64,000 nucleotides of DNA from DASSUW01 sp963730535 (GTDB taxonomy: Bacteria; Actinomycetota; Thermoleophilia; Solirubrobacterales; Solirubrobacteraceae), in assembly GCA_963730535.1 (NCBI GenBank), contig CAVSRU010000007.1:248001-312000 (forward strand), read 5' to 3'. Positions 5,973 through 14,637 of this stretch are shown in pieces; position 1 is the stretch's first letter; the number at the start of each line of letters is the position of its first letter. The notes beneath the pieces were generated by a model, which was not told the DNA's origin, did no database searches, and worked only from the letters and a program-made list of their open reading frames with translations. Both the position numbers and the translations under genes were made by a program.

Positions 5973-8413
5973 GGCGACGGCTGGCGGCCGGGCCGGCCGA
6001 TCCGCAGGAACTCCATTCCCGCGGGTTCGACCAGCTCGGCCAGCCGTTCGATCGGGGACGCCAGCGCTTCGGACGGCGCCATCGCGCCTGGGGTGCCCTG
6101 GATCACGGTCACGGCGCCGCCGAGGCGCCTGGCCCCGCCGGCGATGACCACGACGTCGAGCTCGTCGTCGTCGGTCAGCTGGAGCACGCCGAGTGCCGAT
6201 CCGAAGTGGTCGCCGGGCCTGCCGGCGCCGGGCACGTCCGGGAGGTCCTTGCGCCACGCGATGCTGCTCACCGCCGCCCAGCCCCGCTTGGCCCCGCGCA
6301 CGAGGGTGACCGCCCCTTCGTCGCGATCCTCGTACGGCGCGCTGATGAGCATGTCGGCGTAGCCGTCGGGATCGATGTCCCCGACGTCGACGATCGTGCC
6401 GAAGCCGTCCTGAGGCTCGTCCCGGCCGGCGACGTCCGGGGTGTCCTGGTCGATCGTGAGCGGCCGCGCGGGCCCGTCCGGACCGCCGCGCCACAGCCGC
6501 ACCTCGCCCCCGTCCTCTGGCTCGCCGCCGCCGTCGCCCTGGACGATGTCCTCGTAGCCGTCGCCGTTGACGTCGGCGATGCCGAGCGATGACGTCCCGC
6601 CGTCTGCCGACTTGCCGAGCCGCTCGCACCGACCCGGCCCTCGGCGCGTGCCGAGGCAGACCACGAGATGCCCCGTGCTCGCGCCCTCAAGCCGGTCGGG
6701 CGCCCCGGCCACGACGTCGAGGCGACCGTCGCCGTTGACGTCGCCGGCGCGGATCCGGTTGCCGAAGTCCCCGACCGTGCCATCCGGCGGCCGGAGGGTC
6801 CTTGCGCCGCGGACGCCGAGGCCGCCCGCGCCGCCGAAGACGATCTTCATGACACCGCTGCCCGCGCCCACCGGCAACGGTCCGGGCGCGCCGATCACGA
6901 GGTCGCCGAAGCCGTCATCGTTGAGGTCCGCGGCGGCGAGCCCGATGCCGTACCGGCCGGCAGGCGCGGGCAGCCGCAGGGCCGCGCCGGGGATCTGCTC
7001 GGTCCGGCCGCCGAGGAGCCCGTCCTCCGTCCCGTACACCACCGACACGAGCGCGCGTCCGGGCGCGCCGACCGCGAGATCCGCGAGGCCGTCCCGGTTG
7101 AAGTCCGCGCTCGCGAGCCCACCGCCGAACCGGTCGCGGATGGTGAACGGTGCGGGCACGCCGGCGTCGTCCGGGGAGATCACGATCGACTCGTTCGACC
7201 CCGGCCCCTCGTGCACGACCACGACCCCGCTCGCGATGCGCTCGCCGCGGGACGCCGACTCCGGCATGCCGAGGACCAGCTCCTCGCGACCGTCGCCGTC
7301 GAAGTCGAACGGCGTCGCCGCGCGGGACGGCGACGACGAGCGCGGCTCGTCGGATCGAAGCAGGACGAGCCCGAGGACGCCGGCCGTCGCGGCGACGGCG
7401 ACCGCTGCCGCGATCCGGCGGCGCGGGATCCCGTCCGCCACCTCCAGCGGCGCCGCCTCGCGCTCCCTGCTGTCGACCAGCGTGGGCCCCTCGGGCGGCG
7501 AGTCGGCCGTCGTGGGCTGCTCGTCCGCGGGAACGTCGTCAACCGGCGCCGCCTCAGGCGCGAGAGGTGCCGTGAGGGCGCCGGCCCGCCGCCAGTACGG
7601 CCCGAGCCCGTCGACCGCCATCTCCTCGAGCGCCTCCCAGGCGTCCGTCGCCGACGCGGGTCGCGCCAGCGGGTCCTTGGCCAGCAGCCAGTCGACCCAG
7701 TCGCGCACCCGCGGAGGGGTGTCCGGCGCGACCTCGGCGAGCGGCGGCGGCGGGGTGTGGACGTGCTGGTAGAGCACCGCCACCGGCGTCGAGCCCTCGA
7801 ACGGCGGACGGCCGGCGAGGAGCTCGTACGCGATGACCCCCACCGCGTACATGTCCGTGTACGGGCCCAGCCGCTCGTTCTGCGCCTGCTCGGGCGCCAT
7901 GTAGGCGGGGGTGCCGATCGCGCTCCCCGTGCTCGTGAGGTGCGCCGTGACGGCGTTGTACGCGCGCGCGATCCCGAAGTCGGCGATCTTCACGGCGCCC
8001 CGCCGCGTGAGGAGGACGTTCTCCGGCTTGAGGTCGCGGTGGGCCACCCCGCGCTCCTCGGCGTGGGCGAGCCCGGTCAGCACCCCTTCCAGGACGCGGG
8101 CGACCTGCGGGAGGGCGAGCCGGCCGACGAACGGGCGCAGCGACCCGCCCGCCACGTACTCCATCGCGATGTACGGCACGCCGTCGTGCTCGAAGAAGTC
8201 GAACACGGTGACGACGTTCGGGTGGTCGAGCGCCGCGGCGAACTGCGCCTCGCGCACGAACCGCTGCGCGAGCAGCGGGCCGCTCTCGAGCTCCAGCCGC
8301 TTGAGCGCCACCTCGCGGTCGAGCGCGGCCTGCCGGGCGAGGTAGACCACGCTCGTCCCGCCGCGCGCGAGTACCCGCACGATCTCGTAGATGCCGATCC
8401 GCTGCCCGTTCAC
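5966..8413 (-). CDS. Membrane Ser/Thr protein kinase with extracytoplasmic FG-GAP (integrin-like) propeller
   Basis: The 815-aa protein starts at a GTG (8413). Residues 9-270 form a complete Hanks-type kinase: Lys38, Glu55, HRDLKPEN at 125-132, DFG 145-147, APE 173-175. A Pro/acidic linker leads to one transmembrane helix (about 333-352). Outside the cell would be about seven FG-GAP repeats, each with a calcium-loop pattern such as DFDGDGREELVLG, DLNDDGFGDLVIG, DVNGDGRLDVVAG or DIDPDGYADMLIS. That number suits a closed beta-propeller like integrin alpha heads. It replaces the PASTA sensor of PknB, so the ligand would differ. The gene is 38 nt downstream of another kinase and likely co-transcribed. 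Confidence 0.93.
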   Translation of the reverse strand: MNGQRIGIYEIVRVLARGGTSVVYLARQAALDREVALKRLELESGPLLAQRFVREAQFAAALDHPNVVTVFDFFEHDGVPYIAMEYVAGGSLRPFVGRLALPQVARVLEGVLTGLAHAEERGVAHRDLKPENVLLTRRGAVKIADFGIARAYNAVTAHLTSTGSAIGTPAYMAPEQAQNERLGPYTDMYAVGVIAYELLAGRPPFEGSTPVAVLYQHVHTPPPPLAEVAPDTPPRVRDWVDWLLAKDPLARPASATDAWEALEEMAVDGLGPYWRRAGALTAPLAPEAAPVDDVPADEQPTTADSPPEGPTLVDSREREAAPLEVADGIPRRRIAAAVAVAATAGVLGLVLLRSDEPRSSSPSRAATPFDFDGDGREELVLGMPESASRGERIASGVVVVHEGPGSNESIVISPDDAGVPAPFTIRDRFGGGLASADFNRDGLADLAVGAPGRALVSVVYGTEDGLLGGRTEQIPGAALRLPAPAGRYGIGLAAADLNDDGFGDLVIGAPGPLPVGAGSGVMKIVFGGAGGLGVRGARTLRPPDGTVGDFGNRIRAGDVNGDGRLDVVAGAPDRLEGASTGHLVVCLGTRRGPGRCERLGKSADGGTSSLGIADVNGDGYEDIVQGDGGGEPEDGGEVRLWRGGPDGPARPLTIDQDTPDVAGRDEPQDGFGTIVDVGDIDPDGYADMLISAPYEDRDEGAVTLVRGAKRGWAAVSSIAWRKDLPDVPGAGRPGDHFGSALGVLQLTDDDELDVVVIAGGARRLGGAVTVIQGTPGAMAPSEALASPIERLAELVEPAGMEFLRIGRPGRQPSPQ

Positions 8414-8451
8414 GGCCTTCGCCGCGACCCTACCGTGCGCAGGGAGGCGGA

Positions 8452-9285
<834 letters not shown>

Positions 9286-9374
9286 GCAGCGGCGCCAAGA
9301 ATACCCGCGCGGACTGGACGCTCGTCCACTTGCGCACGGGAAGCTCAACGACGAGACTTGCGTTGATCTCGCTT

Positions 9375-10214
9375 ATGGACAGGCCACAGCTCGGCTATTA
9401 CAGGATCGAGGGGATCGTGGGCGTCGGGCGCACGGGGATCGTGTACCTCGCCACCGATGCCCGCAACGGCCGCGCCGTGGCGCTCAAGGTGCTGCGCGAC
9501 GACGTCGGGATCGACCCGGTGTATCGGGAGCGATTCCGGCGCGAGGGCTCGCTGCTCGCCGCCCTGCGCCACCCGCACATCGTCCCGATCTACGGGATGG
9601 GAGAGATCGACGGCGAGCTGTACATCGCCACGCGGCTGGTCTCCAGCACGCTCAAGCAGCTGATCATCAGCGGCCCGCTCGAGGTCGACGTCGGCGTGCG
9701 GATCCTCACCGCGATCGCCGAGGCGATCGACACCGCGCACGCCGCCGGGATCGTCCATCGCGACGTCAAGCCCGCGAACGTGCTGATCGACCCCGGCTAC
9801 CACGCCTACCTCGGCGACTTCGGACTGGCGCGCGACCCGGACGGCGCGAAGCTCACGCTGCCCGGCCAGGTGCTCGGCACGCTCGACTACATGGCGCCCG
9901 AGCACCTCGAGGCCGAGGGCGTCGGCACGCCCGCCGACATCTACGCCTTCGCATGCCTCGCCATCGAGACGCTGACCGGCGAGGTCCCGTTCCCGCGCGG
10001 CACCGACGCCGCCGTGATGTACGCCCACGTGATCGACCCGCCGCCGAGCCTGCACGAGCGGCGCCCCGAGCTGCCTCCGGAGCTCGACGACGCGATCGCC
10101 CTGGGCATGGCCAAGGACCCGGACGACCGGCCCCCCACCGCCCGCGCCCTGCTGACGGAGATGCTGCGGGCGCTCGGACGGCCGGTCCCGGCGCGCCTCG
10201 TCGCCGCCGCTTGA
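9375..10214 (+). CDS. Soluble Ser/Thr protein kinase (kinase domain only)
   Basis: This 279-aa protein is another complete kinase domain: glycine loop VGVGRTG, Lys38, Glu57, HRDVKPAN from 128, DFG 148-150, MAPEH. It ends shortly after the fold with no membrane anchor. The ATG at 9375 is preferred over upstream in-frame starts because it begins six residues before the usual YYRIEGIVG first strand. It is divergent from the kinase pair at 5966-9285 and 16 nt upstream of a fourth kinase, with which it probably shares a transcript. Confidence 0.9.
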   Translation: MDRPQLGYYRIEGIVGVGRTGIVYLATDARNGRAVALKVLRDDVGIDPVYRERFRREGSLLAALRHPHIVPIYGMGEIDGELYIATRLVSSTLKQLIISGPLEVDVGVRILTAIAEAIDTAHAAGIVHRDVKPANVLIDPGYHAYLGDFGLARDPDGAKLTLPGQVLGTLDYMAPEHLEAEGVGTPADIYAFACLAIETLTGEVPFPRGTDAAVMYAHVIDPPPSLHERRPELPPELDDAIALGMAKDPDDRPPTARALLTEMLRALGRPVPARLVAAA

Positions 10215-10230
10215 GGAGGCGCTCCGGACG

Positions 10231-11538
10231 TTGACGGACGACTCGAGCGCCACCGCGCCCGGCGGGGCCATCTTCAGCGGCCGCTACGAGATCGTCGCGC
10301 CGATCTCGAGCGGCGCCATGGGCGCCGTCTACCGCGCCATCGACCGCCACACGGGCCAGGAGGTGGCGATCAAGCGGCTGCTCGACATCCAGCACGCCGC
10401 CCGCTTCGAGATCGAGGCCCGCCTGCTCGCCAGCCTCAGCCACCCGCGCGTCGTGAAGGTGCTCGACCACTCCCAGGACGAGGAGGGGCTCTACATCGTC
10501 ATGGACCTCGTGCGGGGCTCGGACCTCGGCGCCCAGCTCAAGGAACGCGGCGAGCCCGGGCTGCCGGCGCAGGAGGCGGTCGACTACGCCCGGCACGTGT
10601 GCGAGGCCCTCCAGTACGTGCACGAGCAGCAGATCGTGCACCGCGACGTCAAGCCCCAGAACATGATCCTCGCCGACGACGGCGTGGTGCTCGTGGACTT
10701 CGGCGTGGCCCGCGCCATCGGGAGCAGTGAGGACGAGACGGTGGGGACGATCGCGGTCGGCACGCCGCGCTACATGGCGCCCGAGGTGTTCGCCGGCGGC
10801 ACCGTCTCCCCCGCCTCGGACGTCTTCAGCCTCGCCGCCACGCTGTGGACGCTGATGATCGGCAGCCCGCCCCGCTACGGCGACGTGCTGAAGATCGACA
10901 AGGTGGCGCCCGAGCTGCCGCCCGAGCTGCGCGAGGCGCTCGCGGGCGGGCTGGAGATGCTCCCGGAGATGCGCATCTCCTCGGCCACGGCGTTCGCCGA
11001 GGCGATCGGCGTGCCGCTCACCGATCGCGGTGGCCAGTCGCTCGCCCAGAGCCTCGGGCGCGCGCCGGTGCACCGCCGGGTGATCGAGGCGATCGTCCGC
11101 ACCGCGGCCGGCATGTTCGAGGCGGCCGCGGCGTCGATCGCGCTCACCGACACGGTCTCGGGGGAGCTCGTGTACGAGGCCGCGTGGGGCGCGGGCGCCT
11201 CCGAGGTCGTCGGCCTGCGCCTGCCGCCCGGCGCGGGGCTCTCGGGCGCGGTGGTGGCCAGCGGCGAGGCGGTGGCCGTCCCCGACTGCCGCAGCGACCC
11301 GCGCTTCGCCGCCCAGGTGGCGGCCAAGACGGGCTACGTGCCCTACACGATGCTCGTCACCCCACTGGTGCGGGAGGGCAAGACGATCGGCGCCCTGTCG
11401 CTGCTCGACCGCCGCGACGGCGGCCCGTACCGGCACGAGGACCTGGCGCGGGCGGCGCTGTTCGCCGACCTCGCCGTGGTGGCCCTCGACCTCGACGTGT
11501 TCCCGCTCACCACCACCGGTGGCCCGGCGGGGCAGTAG
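10231..11538 (+). CDS. Ser/Thr protein kinase fused to a GAF domain
   Basis: The 435-aa protein starts at TTG 10231, supported by GAGGAGG 11 nt upstream. The kinase domain (18-270) has Lys48, HRDVKPQN from 137, DFG 156-158 and MAPEV. Residues about 290-425 form a GAF domain (VVGLRLPPGAGLSGAVVASG, PLVREGKTIGALSLLD), a small-molecule or redox sensor. No transmembrane segment is present, so it senses a cytoplasmic signal. It ends 17 nt before the GMC oxidoreductase gene, so kinase and oxidoreductase may be co-expressed. Confidence 0.9.
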   Translation: MTDDSSATAPGGAIFSGRYEIVAPISSGAMGAVYRAIDRHTGQEVAIKRLLDIQHAARFEIEARLLASLSHPRVVKVLDHSQDEEGLYIVMDLVRGSDLGAQLKERGEPGLPAQEAVDYARHVCEALQYVHEQQIVHRDVKPQNMILADDGVVLVDFGVARAIGSSEDETVGTIAVGTPRYMAPEVFAGGTVSPASDVFSLAATLWTLMIGSPPRYGDVLKIDKVAPELPPELREALAGGLEMLPEMRISSATAFAEAIGVPLTDRGGQSLAQSLGRAPVHRRVIEAIVRTAAGMFEAAAASIALTDTVSGELVYEAAWGAGASEVVGLRLPPGAGLSGAVVASGEAVAVPDCRSDPRFAAQVAAKTGYVPYTMLVTPLVREGKTIGALSLLDRRDGGPYRHEDLARAALFADLAVVALDLDVFPLTTTGGPAGQ

Positions 11539-11555
11539 CGGTTAGGTTTGCGCCG

Positions 11556-13259
11556 ATGAGCCATTACGACGCCATCATCGTCGGCTCGGGCTTCGGCGGC
11601 TCGGTGATGGCCTACCGGCTGGCGGAGGCGGGGCAGCGCGTGTGCGTGCTCGAGCGCGGCCGCCCCTATCCCCCGGGCTCGTTCACCCGCAGCCCGCGCC
11701 GCGCGCGCGAGAGCTTCTGGGACCCCGACCGCGGGCTGACCGGCATGTACCACTACTGGTCGTTCCGCGGGATCGACGCGCTGGTCTCGGCCGGCCTCGG
11801 CGGCGGCTCCCTGATCTACGCCAACGTCCTCCTGCGCAAGGACGAGCGCTGGTTCATCAAGGAGGACCTGCACGACGGCGGGTACGAGCACTGGCCGGTC
11901 ACGCGCGCCGACCTCGATCCCCACTACGACCGCGTCGAGCGGATGGTGGGCGTGCAGAGGTACCCGTTCGACCACGAGCCGTACGCGGGCACGCCGAAGA
12001 CGATCGCCTTCAAGCTGGCGGCCGAGCGCAACGGGCTCGAGTGGTTCCTGCCGCCGCTGGCCGTCACGTTCGGCAACGAGGGCCAGCGTCCGGTCCCCGG
12101 GCAGAAGATCGAGGAGGAGATCCGCAACCTCCACGACCGCGACCGCGTCACCTGCCAGCTGTGCGGCGAGTGCGACGTGGGCTGCAACTTCGGCGCCAAG
12201 AACACGCTCGACTACAACTACCTGACCCACGCCAAGCATCACGGCGCGGAGATCCGCACCCTGGCCGACGTGCGGACGCTCGAGCCGCGCGAGGGCGGGG
12301 GCTACTCGGTCGGCTACGCCGCCCTCGACGAGGAGGCGGGCGACGCGGAGGCCAACGGACGCCCGGCGCCGCTGCACACGCTCACCTGCGACCGCCTGGT
12401 GCTGAGCGCCGGCACGCTGGGCACGACCACCCTGCTGCTGCGCAACCGCAGCGCCTTCCCGCGGATGAGCCGCAAGCTGGGCACGCGCTTCTGCGGCAAC
12501 GGCGACCTGCTCACGGTGGCCCTCAACTGCGGCGAGGTGACCGACGGCAAGCGGGTGCCCCGCATCGTCGACCCCGGCTACGGCCCGGTGATCACCAGCA
12601 CCGCGCGCGTGCCCGACGCGCTCGACGGCGGCGAGGGCCGGGGCTTCTACCTCCAGGACGCCGGCTACCCGCAGCACCTGGCCTGGGTCCTCCACGTGGT
12701 GGCGGCGCCCCGCACGCTGTGGAACTGGCGGTCGAACGGCTGGTACCTGGTCAAGAACTGGCTGCGCGGGTCCCCCGACACCGACGTCACGCGCCACATC
12801 GCCGACCTCATGGAGTCCGCCGAGCTGTCGGCCGGCGGCCTCCCGCTGCTCGCCATGGGCCGCGACATCCCGGACGGCCGCATGTTCCTGCGCAACGGGC
12901 GCCTCGACCTCGACTGGAAGAGCGAGAAGTCCAGCGCGTACTTCGAGCGCGTGCGGACCACCTCGCGCGGCGTCGCACGCTCGCTCGGCGGGCGCTTCGC
13001 CGACAACCCGATCTGGTTCCTGCGGCGCGTGATCACCGTCCACCCGCTGGGCGGCGCCCCGATGGGCCGCTTCGCGAGCGAGGGCGTCGTCGACGCCGAC
13101 GGGAACGTGTTCGGCTACCCGGGCCTCTACGTCGCCGACGGGTCGGTCATGCCCGGCCCCGTCGGCCCGAACCCGAGCCTCACGATCGCCGCGCTCGCGG
13201 ACCGCTTCGCGGATCGCATCGTCGAGTCCCACCCCGCCGCGGAGGCGGCCGCCACATGA
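11556..13259 (+). CDS. GMC-family FAD oxidoreductase, cholesterol-oxidase-like
   Basis: The 567-aa enzyme has the FAD-binding GSGFGG (10-15) and ends with the GMC signatures HPLGGAPMG (catalytic His) and GPVGPNPSLTIAALADR. It belongs with the cholesterol-oxidase-like GMC proteins that carry a Cys cluster: here C200, C203, C206, C210 in CQLCGECDVGC, a C-x2-C-x2-C-x3-C spacing. It should oxidise a sterol- or lipid-like alcohol with FAD. The stop overlaps the next gene in ATGA. In relatives the following partner is often fused to this enzyme, which supports joint function. Confidence 0.88.
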   Translation: MSHYDAIIVGSGFGGSVMAYRLAEAGQRVCVLERGRPYPPGSFTRSPRRARESFWDPDRGLTGMYHYWSFRGIDALVSAGLGGGSLIYANVLLRKDERWFIKEDLHDGGYEHWPVTRADLDPHYDRVERMVGVQRYPFDHEPYAGTPKTIAFKLAAERNGLEWFLPPLAVTFGNEGQRPVPGQKIEEEIRNLHDRDRVTCQLCGECDVGCNFGAKNTLDYNYLTHAKHHGAEIRTLADVRTLEPREGGGYSVGYAALDEEAGDAEANGRPAPLHTLTCDRLVLSAGTLGTTTLLLRNRSAFPRMSRKLGTRFCGNGDLLTVALNCGEVTDGKRVPRIVDPGYGPVITSTARVPDALDGGEGRGFYLQDAGYPQHLAWVLHVVAAPRTLWNWRSNGWYLVKNWLRGSPDTDVTRHIADLMESAELSAGGLPLLAMGRDIPDGRMFLRNGRLDLDWKSEKSSAYFERVRTTSRGVARSLGGRFADNPIWFLRRVITVHPLGGAPMGRFASEGVVDADGNVFGYPGLYVADGSVMPGPVGPNPSLTIAALADRFADRIVESHPAAEAAAT

Positions 13260-13891
13260 CAGCCAGCGTGCAGTTCACCGAGGAGATGCTCGGCCACGTG
13301 ACCTTCGGGGAGAGCGACTTCGCTCGCGGCGCCGCGCCCGAGCGCGACGGCGCGGGAGCGCTGAAGTTCCACCTCACGATCGTGGTGGACGACATCGAGC
13401 GCTTCGGCACCGACCCGACGCGGCGCGCCGGCGCGCACGGCTACCTCGACTGCGACGCGCTGGGCGGCCGGCTGCCGGTCGAGCACGGCGTCTTCAACCT
13501 GTTCGTCGACACCGAGCCGGGCGTCAAGCGGATGCTCTACCGGCTCCACTTCCACGACGGCACCGGCCACCCGCTGACCCTGAGCGGCTACAAGCTCGTC
13601 AAGGACGACGCGGGCTTCGACGTCTGGAAGGACACGACCACGCTCTTCACGCGCGTGCTGCGCGGGCACGTCGACGAGCAGCAGGAGCCGAGCGCGGAGA
13701 TCGTCGCGTCAGGTGTGCTGCGCATCCGGATCCGGGACTTCGCACGCCAGCTCACGACGTTCCGGGCCGGCGGCGACGGCGCCGGCGCCAAGCTCGGCGC
13801 GCTGGCGAAGTTCGGGACCATCTTCCTCGGCCAGCTGGCCGAGGCCTACCTGCGGAAGGGACGGCGGGCGAATGGCGCAACGCAAGGGTAA
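13256..13891 (+). CDS. Companion protein of the GMC oxidoreductase
   Basis: The 211-aa protein begins VQFTEEMLGHVTFG, the start of the accessory region found fused to cholesterol-oxidase-like GMC enzymes. It is beta-rich with no signal peptide or membrane segment and contains HFHDGTGHPLTLSGYK, a lipocalin-like-looking stretch. Start ATG lies in the stop of the oxidoreductase gene (ATGA). The tight coupling suggests a 1:1 partner that binds the hydrophobic substrate or product. The partner assignment is from family knowledge; the substrate-binding role is inference. Confidence 0.7.
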   Translation: MTASVQFTEEMLGHVTFGESDFARGAAPERDGAGALKFHLTIVVDDIERFGTDPTRRAGAHGYLDCDALGGRLPVEHGVFNLFVDTEPGVKRMLYRLHFHDGTGHPLTLSGYKLVKDDAGFDVWKDTTTLFTRVLRGHVDEQQEPSAEIVASGVLRIRIRDFARQLTTFRAGGDGAGAKLGALAKFGTIFLGQLAEAYLRKGRRANGATQG

Positions 13892-14618
13892 GCGCCTCGA
13901 GGAGGCGGCCAAGGCGGGGACCAAGCCGTCGGGCCGCACCCGCCTGCTGGGCGGCCTGGCCGGCGGCGCGGTGCTGCTGGTGGGCGGCGCCGAGGTCACC
14001 CGCGTCTGGCGGCTGGGCATGCTGCCGGTCAGCCGTGAGGAGGCGGCCTCCGAGAAGGCGGTCGGCCCCCTGCGGCGCGCCGTCCGGATCCTGCGCGAGG
14101 GCTACGCGGTCAGCCGCACGCGCGAGAACACGCTCTTCAACATGCTCGCCTCCTTCGCGGTGACGTTCGCGATCACGCGCGGGATCACGGTCTACATCCG
14201 CGAGCACGGCGGCCTCGGGCCGATCCAGAACGTCGTCGTCGGCACGCGGCACATCCATCACTTCATCCCCGGCGGCCTGATCGCGCTCGGCGCCGGCGGT
14301 GTCGCGATCGGCATGAAGGGCGACCGCGTCGACAAGTACCTCGCCTTCCCGTTCGGGATCGGCGTCGCGCTCGTGCTCGACGAGTCGGCGCTGCTGCTCG
14401 AGCTCGAGGACGTCTACTGGACCGAGGAGGGCGTGCTCAGCGTGCAGATCGTGTTCGCCGCGATGGCCGTGCTGGCCGCCCTGGCGTACCTGATCCGGAT
14501 GCTGCGGACCACCGAGGGCCAGGACTCCGAGACCGACTGGGAGCTGGCGGCCAAGGCCTGGGACGACCTCCAGATGATCCCTGGCAGCGGGGGCTCGGAA
14601 CCCGGCATCGGCCTGTAG
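13872..14618 (+). CDS. Integral membrane protein, unknown
   Basis: The 248-aa protein has a basic N terminus and about five hydrophobic segments. RHIHHFIPGGLIALGAGG is a conspicuous His motif at the start of a helix, and acidic residues (LLLELEDVYW) sit at another helix end, which together could bind metal. The gene overlaps the preceding one by 20 nt and so belongs to the GMC operon. It may anchor the oxidase or move its lipid substrate, but nothing in the sequence proves that. Confidence 0.65.
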   Translation: MAQRKGKRLEEAAKAGTKPSGRTRLLGGLAGGAVLLVGGAEVTRVWRLGMLPVSREEAASEKAVGPLRRAVRILREGYAVSRTRENTLFNMLASFAVTFAITRGITVYIREHGGLGPIQNVVVGTRHIHHFIPGGLIALGAGGVAIGMKGDRVDKYLAFPFGIGVALVLDESALLLELEDVYWTEEGVLSVQIVFAAMAVLAALAYLIRMLRTTEGQDSETDWELAAKAWDDLQMIPGSGGSEPGIGL

Positions 14619-14637
14619 GACGACGCAGCCGCCACGG

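Noticed and set aside
5640..6629. Minus-strand frame reading into the region between the kinase stop and the decayed gene
   Set aside because: Most of it is a shadow of the kinase gene in another frame. The last 110 codons look partly protein-like, but the plus-strand frame at 5688 has a better ribosome-binding site, so only that one was listed with low confidence.
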